A stretch of 64,000 nt of DNA, taken from assembly GCF_021155775.2 (NCBI RefSeq), contig NC_060234.1, positions 38,003,026 to 38,067,025 of the forward strand, read 5' to 3'. Under the pieces are notes generated by a model. The model made no database searches, had not been told where the DNA came from, and saw nothing but the letters and a program-made list of their open reading frames with translations. Source of the stretch: Neodiprion pinetum (Eukaryota > Arthropoda > Insecta > Hymenoptera > Diprionidae). A program made the position numbers and the translations under genes. Numbering within the stretch: position 1 is the stretch's first letter; each line of letters begins with the position of its first letter. Below, one piece after another: positions 22,101 to 35,323 of this stretch.

Positions 22101-25100
22101 CACCCGCTGCACTGGCAGCGCCTTCTCCAGTTACCGCTACAACTGCTTCTGCACGGGCCACTGACAGGACGCTCTCTGCTATGGACTCTGCTTGCTATTT
22201 TCACAAACACAATTGGTACACAATTCTCTTGTTAGGCACAAGATTAATTTATGAAAAAATAACCATGCGTTGTATTTGAATTCTTAGTTCCCCTGTCAAA
22301 TTGTACTTTAAATTTTTATCTTTGAGGTAGTCACAGCAATAAATATTTTTTGTAATAAGAGGGTGATAATTGTTACATTATTTCAAATCAGAACTTTCAT
22401 ATTTATTTGAGTCAGATTAAATTCTTTATACCTGACAGTCAATAAATTTATCGACCTTACCTTTGCAGCCAAATTGTCAGCACTAGCGGCTTGGTCTGTC
22501 GATGCGACAGATCCTCGCATCACAGCATCTGTACAGTCTGGTAAACTGGGCGTACTGCTAGACTTCCTGCTGGTTAGTACACTTGCACCATTTTTAGTTT
22601 TCATGCCATTTTCACTTTCCACACCTGTGCTCACTAGCCTTAAGTCGTATTTTCCTTCTGCACCCATGCGATATGAGTTAGAGCCACCGTGGTCCCAAGT
22701 TACATCTATCCAACCATTGTGCAATTCTCCCGTTACTGTGCCTTCTCCTGAAGTAATAAATTGGGTAAAATTTCTTTATTCCTGACCAGATAATACAATC
22801 AGATATCCGATAGTCTTTTGAACTCAATATTTTGGAATATCAGGTTCACCTTAATCGGATTTTTCCACAATATAATCATATTACAGTTACAAGGTAATGT
22901 AATTTGAAGTGTGACCAGACATCTAAATATCTACGAAAAAAGATAACTAACCCGGTGGAACACCATCCTGTTCTCTCCATTTCCAGTCAAGTCCTCTGGC
23001 GACACGTGCACCCGCAACCAAATGCCTAAGAACTTGAGTTCTGACTAATCTCCTTTGTCTGCGAACGCTCGCTTCAGCTTCCCTAGCAGCTCGACCTAAA
23101 TCTTCGCATACTCCTGTGACTTCACCATAAATTTCCAAACCAGACATGGACAGATAATGCGTTTGACCAGACGAGTTTTTGCCAGTTTGCTGTAAGCGAA
23201 GATGACGCCAACCCTGAACCTCTTCAGCTGGAGGTTCAAGAGTCCAAGTTGCTGTACTTCCGGGTTCATTGAGAGAACAGTCATCAACATGCGTGTACAA
23301 GGTAGTCCAGTTTATCCCATCCTTCGATACCTGAAACATTGTTACATTTATTGGTTACTGACTTTATTCTAATGACTTTAATCGGCATTCTTTCTAGTAA
23401 ATTGACCAGAAACAAAAGCATTCGTTGATTTATATCATAATCGGCTTACTTGCAACATCCAGTTTCTCAAGGCACTTCTGCCATATCCTCTGGCATGCCT
23501 CAAACTGTACGCACTTGGTATAAGCCATACACCTAAGTCTACTGAGAACCAGGCCCGCTTGTCGTCATTTGTGTGACAATTTAAAGCCGATGTATCGCGA
23601 CTCAAGATGTCTTCAAGTCGGCCGTAAGGCAAAATACGACCATCACTGGAAGTCACCACAACAAGTCCATACTGGCCCGGATTAACCCACTCCGAACTGG
23701 TTCTGAAATAAAAATTAAATTTTTTGGTTTTGAGACTTGGACAGTTAAGAATTCTGAGATTGTTTCTGTTAATTTAGTTTTCTTTTGTATTATACTGCCA
23801 AAAAAATGCTTGCGTTATAACTTACTTGGCATTAGTTCCAATCCAGTATATCAGTCCGTTCTCGTCGAAATCATACTGATATTTGAATGACATTTTGTTA
23901 CCCTCTTTTAGTTTTTTGACAAAGGTAAATGTGGATCTATCATGGTCATGCCATTGCTTTGCAACCATTTTCAACAAGTGATGTTCCAACTGTTGTACAG
24001 TGCTCAACGGTTCCATTTTCAAACCTCTGCCAGACCGGTCAATCAATGCACTTTCACCGGCTGCTTTTTCCAAACGGAAACGTAGCCTCCTTGTCAAAAT
24101 CTACGGGTGTAATTTCAAGTTGACTGATTGCAAATTGAAACTGAATATTTTGTTACCTGACGCAATCATTGAAATATAAATTTTCATTACCTGAAGTCCG
24201 TATCCAGAACCTGGTGTATCGTACAAATATACAGGAAGTTTTTCGATTGATTCTAGCACAGAAACGAGCTTGTGGACTAAAACTTTGGCAGAACTCTGTT
24301 CATGATTGATATCATTAGCTTGGAAACAATTTTTGAACAATGCTATCCTCTGAAGCCTCAATTTAGTAGCTCTCAACGATGGTGGTTGTGGTCCCGGTGG
24401 CGCAGCTAAAAGTGCGAGTAAAGTCTGCACAAGTCCACTAGAGTGCAACTCATAAGCTGAAACTTTTCCTTCTTCATTCAACAAGATCTTTAGTTCTTCC
24501 AACGTATTTTGCAACACGTTACGCCATTCACGATTTCCAGACTGCTGTTTCTGACAGGCCTTTTCTATCTGACTAACAATGGTCCCAAGTTTTGCCACCA
24601 CTCCACGAGGTTGAGCCTGAGCCACTTTGAAATAACGCTCATATATTTCTTGCGCTTGACTCTTAACTTTTTGCTTAATCGCTTCAAGCTTAGATCGTAA
24701 ACGTTTTCCACGCTTGCCTGCCCAGCCAGCTGCAAACTCAGGGCCTGTAAAACAATTTTTTAGTTAGAAATATGGTGACCCCCCAAGTTTTATTCTCACA
24801 TTCCTCACGATATCAAGAAGAATTACGAATCGTGGTTCAAAGTTTTACCGTTAACTTACCCAAGCTTGTTTCAGCAGTAAAGGAATGTTTGGTGCCTCGA
24901 TTAGATTCGAAAATAAATCCAGGCAAATCTTCTCTCAGAATAGTTGCTTGCTGCTGTCCGTCGCTGTTATGGATGTACAATTCACCTTCTCTTCGACTAG
25001 AGAGAGACCAATTTCCAACTACCAATCGTGCCGTACCAGGACGAGAAAGAAGAGGCTGGCTTATAGAATTTGGTTTAACTTGAGTGCGAGCTCTTTGTAA

Positions 25101-28100
25101 TTTCTCAAGAAACTCTCCACGATTTTCTGAAAAGTTCAGTTCGGTATAAGCCAACGTCGTTGTGGCAATTATTAATTTTTATTGTATTGGTATCAACACT
25201 ATGGAAGTATAATGAAGTACGATACATCTCTTAAACATGTTATACATCCAGGATTATTTAGACCACGTTTACGGTTATTGTGGATTTGCAATTTTTATAG
25301 ATGTTTCACCATATATTTTATAGACTAGATGATAAGTCAGACTACATGCATTAACTGAGTTAGATGGAATATTAAACCATTAATATCGTGTTTCACACAT
25401 TATTGTTACTTTTTTCTTTCTATTGTTATTGTTCACAGTAATTATACTAAGAATTCAGTGGTTCCTTTTTTTTAGAAAATGATGGTTGAAAATTTTCACA
25501 TAAACCTACCGATACCTGGAAATACTAGATATTGCATATACGATATCAGATTGCTTGATGTGGATCTAGGTTTTCCAAAAATTTCATACATGTGATAATA
25601 TTATACAGTTATTGATCAAGGATTCATTTAAAAGACCACATACCTTCAGTAGTGAGCGACTCTGTATTCCGTCCCTTCCCTGTAGGCAGTTAGTAAAACA
25701 AGTTAACACTTAATCTATATGCTAATTTCTAAAATTATTTACAAATGATATATAATTAAGTAGTAGATGAGTTTAATATGAACAATAAATTTGAAAAGAA
25801 AATAATGCAAATGCAATTGATACAGATTAAAAGGCATGTTAGACCTTACAGGAGAATTGTATTTTGTTGACGAATAACTCACCCGTTGTATCCGTACCAC
25901 CTTCTGGGCTACCACTCGAGTACATTGTGGCCAGTTTACCATCGAGAATAAACCTGAACCAGCCATTACTTCCGTTTGACAATTCTAAAGCAGCTGCGTC
26001 TGACCAAACATACAGACAATCACGTCCTCTGCAAATACACCAATCCCTCCAATGATAAGCTCTGCCAACTAGAAGTTCCCTAGCATCTTCGATGGTTTGT
26101 TCTTCCCCGGACTGACTAGTCTCTGATTCTGGCTCCGTCGCCAATGTAGCAACTTTGGAGAATACACCTAGTCTTGCGAAATGTTCCAAAAATTCATCTT
26201 TTCCTTTCACCATTAGATCTTGAATCATCTGGAGGACGATCAAATGCCCATCTTCATCTTCCTGTCAACATTAAATTCCAAATAGCTTTCTTGAGACGTT
26301 TTTTTCTATATTATTATATATATTCAAATATCGTAATTATCCAAGTGATCGAGATGTAAATATTTGTATCAAACTTTCACGAGAAATGATAGGTTCAACA
26401 TTCTTTCCAAGCCCAAGAAAAGACTGATATTAATAAGCTATCTGCTGCTATCAGACAGTTCTAAGTTATATTTTGGCGTAGAAAAAATTATCAAATTAAT
26501 AACAGAATATAAAATCATTAGAATGACATTATACTTATTACTCGTATTATACAACAGAATAAAAAAAATCACTCGATGATGAATCACATTATGGTGATAC
26601 TGGGACATAGTATGCGTTGTTACTTTCAAGAAATAGTTTAATATTACTCAAAAATAACAAATCTCACAGCAGTATGTATTAGTTTGGATTTGTTAACACT
26701 TTCATGAAAAAAAAAGGTCATATGCATCTACAGTATTCAATACAAAAACTTATAGAATTCCATCTCGCAACACTACACAGTTAAAAAAAAAAAAGAAGAA
26801 AAATCAAAAGAATAGAAGAATGACACAATTGAGTGCCTTTACTCAGCTGCTTTCACATCTTGTCACTATAATGCACATTCTGCACCTGTGAACTGATTCT
26901 ATAAAACTTCAATGAGTTTCATTGCTTCTCCAAAGCGTAGCTTGTTACAACACATAAAGGATTTGAAGTACGAACTCTGTATTCTTCTCTCACGGAATAT
27001 GTCCTGTTAGTGACCACACCAGCAGCAGGCAGATGGTAAGTACGATTTAAAAAAATTATGAATACACATATGTTTGTTCTATAAAATTGTCATGAATTTT
27101 TCAATATTTCCAGTTATTGTGTCTGATGCTATAAGAAGAAATATAGCTTAGTAATAAATTTTGTTCAATCTTTGTGTACCTGTTTTTTTCGGACAGTGGG
27201 TTTGATTGCTGCCGCAATAATGAGGGAAATTAGAATCTTGCAAGATGTCCCGCAAAAGTACTGTTAAGATTTTAGGTCGTCTTGTGCGATCCAATTGGAA
27301 TCGTGATTTACTTTGATAATTTTTTTCAAAAACGGTCTGTTCAGCTATTTAACGTTTGAATTGGAATAACCAATTATTCATGTCGATTATTATTTTCATC
27401 TCTCTATGTTATATGAAGAGAAAATGAATAGGAAAGGGAACTTTCAAGCAGAGTGCAAGAGAATGGAACAGCAGACGTTACCGTCTTCTCGATAATGTAC
27501 TTCTGGGTACTAGAAGACTTGCGCGGAAGAAGGCAGGGCAATTTTGGGCCGACGAATGACTTGGGAGGCGATGGCGATATGTAGATCTCTGCCTCCTGCG
27601 AACAGTCTTACCTAAGTAAACGTACCTGCCTGCTGCCTTTTGTGATACACTCTTCACATTTATCCATAATTACCGTCACAAAATTTACAAAAGATTTGCT
27701 TTGGAAATAAAAAAAGGGATAAGCCGCTGAAAATATTTGATATCAATAATTTATTTTCATAACTGAACTCACCTCGTTATCCAACACAGTAGCGATGACC
27801 TCTACCAGCGTTGCGCCGCAATCCGTTCCTTCAGATCCGCATGCTTCGACAAGCAGCTCTGGCTGAATGTAGTGTACCATTTTTCTGATTAAACTTAGAC
27901 TAGCTTTCCTCACACTGGACAGCATGGTGGACTGAAACGTGGCACAGAAAACTGGCAACAATCTCTTGAGGTAAACAGGAGCCATCTCTGGATCACCTTT
28001 AGGCTCGGTAAAGTTCTCAACTTCAGTTTCTGGTTTTCGATTCTCTTGATTAGGTGGCAGCATCCACTCCCCAGGAGACTGCAGTATTGCTGCAACTTCC

Positions 28101-29935
28101 CTGTGACCTTCGTCGACACGTTCTCTAGCCTTGTCTAGTGGTGTTTTACCGTCTTCATCCCTCAAATCCGGATTAGCACCGTGTCTGAGTAACACTTTTG
28201 CGATAGCTGGCCTTCCAAAGCAAGCTGCATAGTGTAAACTGGACGATCGTTGGCCCTTGTTAACGTCCGCTCCTCTGTCGCATAAAAATTCTACCATTTC
28301 TTGCGTACCAAAAGCTGACGCCCAGTTCAGAAGAGTTTGTCCAACGTCATCCATGAAATTAACTTCTATACCACCAGAGTCTATGGCTTCTATTAACGCG
28401 TCAGTATCTTTTGATCTAATACAGTCGATTAACTGTCTATGAGATTTTTCCCCGGCACTGTCGAGCCTCCTAAGTCGAGGCAATAAAGGACCAGACGGAC
28501 CCCCCGCTGCACCTCTGCCTAGAGCCGATCTTCCTTCAAATAATAGAACTAAAAGCAAGTCTACTAATCTCATTGAATCTAGGGCACATCTTTCATCGCC
28601 CTTCAAAGCTTTCTCTATTGCGTCAGGCAACTCCGAACGAAGCAAGTCGTGCGTTATCGATGGAGACCCTCTGCACAATGTTGATAAAAGGCTAATTATC
28701 GTTGAAACTGAAGCGCAAGACTTTGGTTCTGGGGCTGGAGCTGTCGATGTTGTAGACGGGGGTGGAGTTTTTGTGTTACTTGATGTAGTAGCTGCAGATG
28801 CACCAGGTCCAGCTGCGTTTGATAATCTGTGAATGTGGGGATGTATATTTTCAGTGAAACATGCAACCTGACAATTTACTTCAGCTCGACAATACATATG
28901 GTTTTCCAAACTTACCTATACAGTAATTCAGAAACTAAGCCATGGGAAGCTAAAGGGGCCGGGTCAACACCTCTTCGCGAGAATCTATCAGCTAACGAGG
29001 CGAAACACCTCAATGCACCGTCAGCAACATGGGCATCTTCATGCCGCAGTAGAGTGGATAAAGCTTCAACGCAATCCGGCAATGCCTTATCCTGTGGCTC
29101 AACTTTTCCACACAAACGAGAAACAACTGCCATTGCAGAATGCAATGTGTCACGGTGTACTCGCGCTCCATGTTCACGTATGAATGACAAGGCACATGGT
29201 AGACCGCCGGCTTCAAAAACTGCTCCTGCTTCTCTAGCGCAAACAAGCTCCAAGACCTACGACAGAATGCAACGATACTTTAATATTATAGTTTCAAGTT
29301 AAATTATGAACTGTAAATCTGAATTTCTGAATTGTAGAATATAATTGGATCCTTTATTTCACAAATACAGCTGTAGTCTATGATTTATATGCACACAGTT
29401 ATAAACAATGTAACTTTTCTACCTTGATACACTGTTCAGCTAAATCTCGACTGGCTCGAGATCCAAGTCCTGCTCCAGAAAGACGACCGCAAATCGCTTT
29501 GACAGCACCTTCCATAGAGATTACTCTTCGCGTACATTCTGCCGATACATCAAGATAATATGTGATCGCACGAGCTGTGACCTCCAGCACACTGTCAGGG
29601 GCAAGTTCATCCAAAAAGATGCGACAAAGGGCCGGGAGAAACGTACGTGGAGGGCAACTGGAAGAAATTTAAAGTTGTTATTCGTTTTATGAATTTGATT
29701 TATTTCAGTGCTAATTCAAAATTCTGGCTCAAAATTTCGTCCGTTTTTCAACATTATTCACTGAAATATTAGATGTCGATCTCGAAGGAACTCACCTTTC
29801 AAAACATCTGTCAACATTATCAGACATAAGTAACAACATGCACAGCTGTTCTAGGGCTATGAGTTGCATATCCCTTTCGTCCCCTTGACCCATGCTGAGC
29901 CATTCTAGTAATGTTTCTGGGTCTACTTCTGCCAT
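16158..29935 (-). CDS. Hectd1: HECTD1-type HECT E3 ubiquitin-protein ligase
   Basis: Twenty-two coding exons (minus): 29935-29796, 29657-29423, 29256-28916, 28826-27773, 26261-25883, 25679-25644, 25126-24860, 24744-24191, 24100-23826, 23702-23450, 23330-22952, 22747-22461, 22194-21943, 21743-21536, 21125-20928, 20121-19865, 19204-19043, 18942-18724, 18605-18361, 18227-17657, 17566-16533, 16440-16158. Phases agree throughout: 7629 nt, 2542 aa (human about 2610). It transfers ubiquitin from E2 to substrate via a HECT cysteine, Cys2511 in PSVNTCVHYLKLPEY. Order: conserved N-terminus MAEVDPETLLEWLSMGQGDE; armadillo-like region; ankyrin repeats about 371-480 (NWASAFGTQEMVEFLCDRGA); HWRDW block; SUN/discoidin-like domain about 1180-1280; MIB/HERC2 domain about 1300-1370 (HNGWIDVTWDHGGSNSYRMG); acidic, Ser-rich linker about 1370-1830; HECT about 2105-2542 ending GFHLN. 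The start ATG sits directly after a splice acceptor, so an upstream non-coding exon must exist. AATAAA at 16137-16132 follows the stop. Confidence 0.97.
25644..25679 (-). other. Hectd1: 36-nt in-frame microexon of Hectd1
   Basis: An exon of exactly 36 nt lies between acceptor ctgcctacag and donor GAAG|GTATGT and adds 12 codons (about KGRNTESLTTE). Its flanking phases match on both sides, so inclusion and skipping both preserve frame. Skipping joins DTT to ENRGEFLEKLQ, the spacing I recall for vertebrate HECTD1. It is therefore probably an alternative cassette located just after the GSPEGG block. Confidence 0.7.
26262..27772 (-). other. 1.5-kb Hectd1 intron with a GC-richer patch
   Basis: This is the longest intron in the coding part of Hectd1. 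Most is AT-rich, with A runs near 26708 and 26780. The part from about 27430 to 27640 is clearly richer in G and C and holds several exon-like GT/AG contexts on both strands. No reading frame there is convincing. It could hold a regulatory element or a non-coding exon. Confidence 0.3.
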
Positions 29936-30404
29936 CTGAAATAACAATTACATGATACTGAGTAATAATATACAAATAGGAGGTCCATTGTTATTTTTAT
30001 TATTAATTGTGCATTTATTGTGTATTTGAGACACGGAATAAATTCAGCAGGGTCTGCAGAAGATGTTGCAGTATGAATCTATTTACGTTACAAAATATGT
30101 GATATCGTTGCGACGAGAACACTAAGTATAATTTTGTTACAAAATTCTGTAGCGATAGTGAATAAATAATCTCTCATATACTCTTATGCAAACTGCCGAC
30201 GCATTTGCCAAAGTGTCTGTGATACATGGCGTAGTTTTTAAATAAATAAGTTATCAAGCTTGTATCGTGTATTTTGGATTAACCTGAGTTACTATAACAT
30301 ATTGATGTTCTATAATCATAATTTATTGACTATTAACAGGAATATCCTAGAACAATGGGGTCTTACTTCAACATACATATACAATTGTAGAATAATATAC
30401 ATAC

Positions 30405-30452
30405 CTTTTCAGTGCTGCTCCAGGGCTGTTCCAAATGTTTGAATTATTAAGT
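30405..30452 (-). other. Hectd1: Candidate non-coding 5' exon of Hectd1
   Basis: On the minus strand an acceptor (ttatgtttcag) and a strong donor (GAAAAG|GTATGT) bracket 48 nt about 470 bp upstream of the exon carrying the start codon. A non-coding exon is required because the Hectd1 ATG immediately follows an acceptor. This one has the best paired splice sites I saw nearby, but its use is inference. Confidence 0.35.
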
Positions 30453-32549
30453 CTGAAACATAATACAAAAACTATTATCATAGCAATCAAAGCTGTCAAC
30501 TTTCAGCGATTCAGTGATAATGTTTACAGTTGATAGCAAAAATCAGGTAAATTTAGGCTCAAGAGAACACAGTTTGGCCTCGATAGAATAAATCGTTAAT
30601 GCATGATATATGATGTCAATTTCAATATAGTTTTAGAGCCACAAGCTTTTTTGGCTTATTTTTGAACTCAATATTATTATGGTTGGTTTTTTGAAGTCGT
30701 ATCAAAGCAGTGAAATAATTTTGCTAAAATATGATCTGAAGTAAAGACTAGTAACGAATCATATTTGAAATTAAATGTTTGATAACTGTAACAATTTTGC
30801 AGGTGACTAACGACCAGTTTTAAAACGTATGTACATGAGGGATTATGATCTTCGAATCTTTAAATTTTCTAAAATTTCCTCAAGAATTTGGAAGTTTGTT
30901 TCTGGTATTAGTTTAACATAGAAATACGAAATAGTTTTTAATAAAGAAAATGTTTCGATTTAATTTGCAATAAAAATTTACATAATCACTATAATCAAAG
31001 TTCGTAAATTAGACTACCGTGATTTAGAAACGCATGTTAATCGTGAAAACACGTGGATGTACAACCTCAAAAAATATTTATCACGTAAAAAAAAAATTAT
31101 CAGCTTGATGATGAAAATGATGAACTTATGACATAATCTTTCTACTTTTGTGCTATAAAGAAATAAACATGTTGATTTGCAGTTTGAACGAGATATTATG
31201 ATTGAATCATGATTCGTTGACGATAAAACCTGTTACCAAGCAAGGTTTGTAACCAAACTCTAAATCGGTAACCTTTTTATAACTTCATGTGCCTAGATCG
31301 ATGAAAAATTATTCATGAAAATTAATTTAGCAAACTCGCATTCAAGTTTCGAGATACTAAATGCAAGCGAAGACAAGAACAGAAGTTCTAGATTTTGAGT
31401 AGAATTATTGATAATGGAAAAATGCAACATTTAAATTTGTTGCACAATTTTCTGCAATCGATAGCAGCATCAATCAACGATGCTAATTATTTTCTCTGAA
31501 TCAAATTTCAACCAAGCTGAGCGAGTCGTTCCTATAGACAAGGATTGTGACATGGTCTTCCTTTGTGATGTTAAATAAAACGCAAGAATACTTGACTGGG
31601 CAATCTATTGAGTCATACAAGGGGCCGAATAGAGAAATTAGGTAAATTTATTCTGCTTTCGGTTTAGTGGATGATGATGATGGTACTGATAGTGGGTAGA
31701 AATGCGACGTGATTGTCTTAGAAGTGTAACAGAAAGATGTTTTATTTTTCAAACGAATTCTGCGACAAGGTATAAACATACCCGCGCACACATGCGAATA
31801 TACTTTGAGTTCACGCACGCTGTTTAATTCGGTGGATAATAGTTCGTATTCAGTAATGCAAATAGAATCAAGGCCATTGAACAATATAACGAATAACAAC
31901 AAAGGTGCATCGTGGCCCGAGAGGAGAAAATTTCACGGGTATGAAAGGCATCGGGTAGAATTTCGGAGCTTATGATTAACAGCAAAAATATTTGTCGCAA
32001 ATACCGGGCGCTCGGAACGTATAACTAGAATAACAACGTTACCGATTTGCATGCGGATCGCTCGATGGACGGGACACACGCTGCTAAATGACCGATTAAG
32101 CGAAAAATATATCGTAACCCATTTTAGCAAGAACGATGTTGCCGCAATACATACGTACGTACCGTTCCTTAGTTTTCCATCCTCCGTAGGTCGTCAGGTC
32201 GTCATACTTCCTCGGAAACAAACATTCTTTCCTAACGAATTATCGTCACTCTTGTTTCGTGCAAACTACCATTCACGACGCCTATCGAAATACCTACTTT
32301 CTTCACGACGAGACACTATTTTCAATCGTGTTTTCGTATTCTGCCATTTACTTGTGACGTGCATCCAACGTCCCAAGGGTCTCGAATGTATTGAAAGCTC
32401 GCATAATGGGAGCGACGGAACGACAGCCAGCGATGCGTGGTCATGTGACCTTCTGCGCTGACGAAATTTCCCGCAGCCATCCGCTGTGACCGTAGCGCTT
32501 CGCAGCTATCACGGCGGCGCTTCAATTCAAACTTTACTTTATCGCTTAC
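30453..32549. other. Hectd1 upstream region / 5' intron, no other gene recognised
   Basis: AT-rich up to about 31900, then locally richer in G and C up to 32640. It probably holds the first intron of Hectd1. Open frames such as 32051-32461 on the plus strand show no recognisable family. Confidence 0.5.
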
Positions 32550-32677
32550 CGAGCGTTTGCTTTTTTTTGACGTTTATTAGCCTTGTATTATCCTGCTGCT
32601 CGCCAAATCTTGCCGCAGGCTTTATCTGAAATCCAACTTTTCCACAATTGATAAAATTTCATCATTCGTGAAACACT
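32550..32677. promoter_or_regulatory. Probable bidirectional promoter of Hectd1 and Rsph9
   Basis: The Rsph9 ATG (plus) is at 32678. On the minus strand a strong donor CTCG|GTAAGCG at 32549-32543 could end a first Hectd1 exon starting within this interval. The two genes are head to head with no other promoter candidate in the GC-richer patch 32000-32640. Start sites themselves cannot be read from the sequence. Confidence 0.35.
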
Positions 32678-33755
32678 ATGGAGTGTATTAGGCTGATAGA
32701 TACACTGGATCTTTTAGGGCACGCCGGCGTTTGCGTGGGTACCGAAAATTCTCAGCTCCTTCAAAACTCTCTGATAATTCTACAGAACGAAAATCATTTC
32801 CGCAAATGCTATTACTGGGGACGAATTAACGGGATACAGAACGACTACCACGTTGCTTATGGTTATGAAAAGGAATGTCTTAGTGGTCGGATATATTTTT
32901 ATAGGTGAGCAACTTTGCAAAATTCGTGTCACTATCCCCGTGTACCGTACTTTGATAACATTTTGCAGTGAACTATGATTATATTTCAATCTTTACAATT
33001 AGTACAAACTGCCTGGACTGGCTGTTGATGCCGAAAGTCACAAAATGTGGAAGGTTTCTAACACCGTTAGCAGTGACAAGATTCGAAGGTGATCCATCGA
33101 TAATCACCAACGTTTATAAGGCGAATCCACCTTTTCCACCAAACGAAGATTCCAAACGGCATTATGACGTACTTTTTATCGTGAAATTTACTTGAGCACA
33201 ACATTCGATCTTCTAATCAATTTACAATAATCTAGGGACCTATTCCAAAAGAATTGAAGGAAGAGGATCGCCTGGCTTCGCTTGTAGATCTAATAAACGA
33301 AGATGCGTTCGTCGTTCCCAGGGGCGCTTGGTTCAAGGCTCCCAATGGAGAAGTAATAGAAAATCCAGGTTTTGAAGGGATAACCCTTACCGAAGCTCAA
33401 CATCTAAAGTCATTTTTGCATGGTCGACTTCCGCAGCAAAAGTGGAATACGAATCTGCTGACTAGATCAGATTACAATTACGCTGTTGATTTTCTAGACA
33501 CTATCGACACGGATGTTCCAGAAGGTTCGAACCATAGCTGGGAGTTTATTTCTCTAGAAAAACTTGAAAAAGAACGTTTAATTTATACTCCTAGGATGCT
33601 GGGATTTACAATTCCTGCTCGGATGTCGTATGGTTACTTTACACAGCCTGTACTGGCCGGGAATGACCTTTTATCATAAATTAAACTCACCTCATTACGG
33701 ATCAATGTACATCGGATACGGAAAGAAGAATTTAGATGTTCCGTTCATGGTTTGA
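32678..33755 (+). CDS. Rsph9: Radial spoke head protein 9 homolog
   Basis: Exons read 32678-32904, 33003-33180 (or to 33168), and from 33236. RSPH9 is a radial-spoke-head component of motile cilia and flagella; in insects it would act in sperm tails or sensory cilia. Family signatures are YYWGRINGIQNDYHVAYG, STNCLDWLLMP, the block KELKEEDRLASLVDLINE, VVPRGAWFKAPNGE, FEGITLTEAQHLKSFLH, and the C-terminal tail LYWPGMTFYHK to DVPFMV. The tail (33648-33755, TGA at 33753) is in a different frame from the open frame that precedes it, which would stop at 33679. A 103-nt intron 33544-33646 restores frame and gives 273 aa (human 276), but removes about 15 residues normally present before WPG. The 3' junction is therefore unresolved. 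AATAAA is at 33782-33787. Confidence 0.88.
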
Positions 33756-35323
33756 TATATTTCGAAAACATCTGCCCGAAGAATAAAAAATTTGTTCGCC
33801 CTTCAACGATATTTGAATCGTGATAACAGTGATTGGATTAATTTCCTGTAAATGAGATTGTTAATTGATTCAATTACAGGCGTACAGTTACCTCAATGTA
33901 AGGAAACCATTTTACATGATAAATATATTTCATAAATTTAATGACAAAATCACATTCAATTACATTTATTTATTATCTTGAATTTCGAATCAAGGTATAA
34001 TAGCTTAACAAATTATGCTAATTTAATTGAAAGAAATTTAGGACAAACAATGAGTGTCATCATTCGACAAGTTGAAATTTAAATGTCGCAGAGAAGATGT
34101 CAATAAAAATAATGCAAGGTAAAACATTTAGAAAATCGTAACTTACAATTAAATTCGGATAATAATCGCTCTTATGAATTCTAAGAATTTCTCTATTGAG
34201 TAATACGTTACCCTCCCCCAAACAATGCCTGCAATAATTATGATTAATCTTTGTGATGTCTAAGGCCAAATTATTTGATTTATTACGAAATGTTAATTAC
34301 GTTGAGATTTGGATACATTTATCAAATTAACATTTTTTAATTATACATATTCCAGTTCTAAAAGTTTTTATAAAATGGTAACTGATGTGATAACAGAGTA
34401 TGAAACTAATAACAATGACGGACAGATCAGACAACCCAAAAAACGGAATCTCATGATCTATTACCTATAATAAAAATGAGTCGTCGATCTTTTTCAATTT
34501 CTAATACTCTCAGATTCTCGCGTACACTGAATCAATATATCTGCGTTCAAATATTTTATATGCCATGAAAAAAGTATTTAACATTAGCTACCTACTATAT
34601 AAAGTAATTTTTGCATTACCTCAGTATGTCGAGGTTTACTAATATTAACCAGTTTGGGTCTCACAATCGTAGAACTTTGTGTATAAAATGGTGAAGAAAA
34701 AGCTCATGAAATTATTATAACGGTAATATTGGATGACAATATACTAGCCCTAGGGCGAATTGTAGTAAGACCGTATTGCAACAAGTAAAGAGAACAATGT
34801 AATACACAAATTTATATTCTATTTTTTGTGGACAGATTCACATTAATTGTTCGATTGCACAGGACGCGATATCATCATCCAAGAGCTAATACAGTTCTGT
34901 GAGTAATCGTTTTTAATAATTTGTATATTTTGATTTTGATACATACCGCATACAGAGTTTTTAGCTCCTTTCTGGACACAGAAGTATGTGATCTGTTAGA
35001 CAGAATACTCAACTTGAAATTTATACTATATAATTTGTTGTCGTCTACAGCGAACCACTTTTTTGGATTTGATAGATAGTCGCTCAGCTAGGTTTCCAGG
35101 TGGAATCGAGTATCCTGCGTTGTACAGATGAACCTACATGTCTAGAATGGAGCATAGCACTCTGTATAACGTTAAAAAATCACAAACGATATGACATGCA
35201 AGATTCATCGATTTAGTTTGTTTAATGCTTCAAGATTAATTCATGTTGTGGATCTGGGAATGGACTGTATTCAATTTTGTAAGACATGGGAGGAAGAAGG
35301 AGAGCAAGCAAGGAACAAATTCA
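33756..35323. other. Convergent 3' spacer between Rsph9 and Otub1
   Basis: AT-rich DNA between two tail-to-tail genes, containing their 3' UTRs. No gene or repeat family is recognised. The open frame 34060-34269 on the minus strand is low-complexity and unsupported. Confidence 0.6.
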
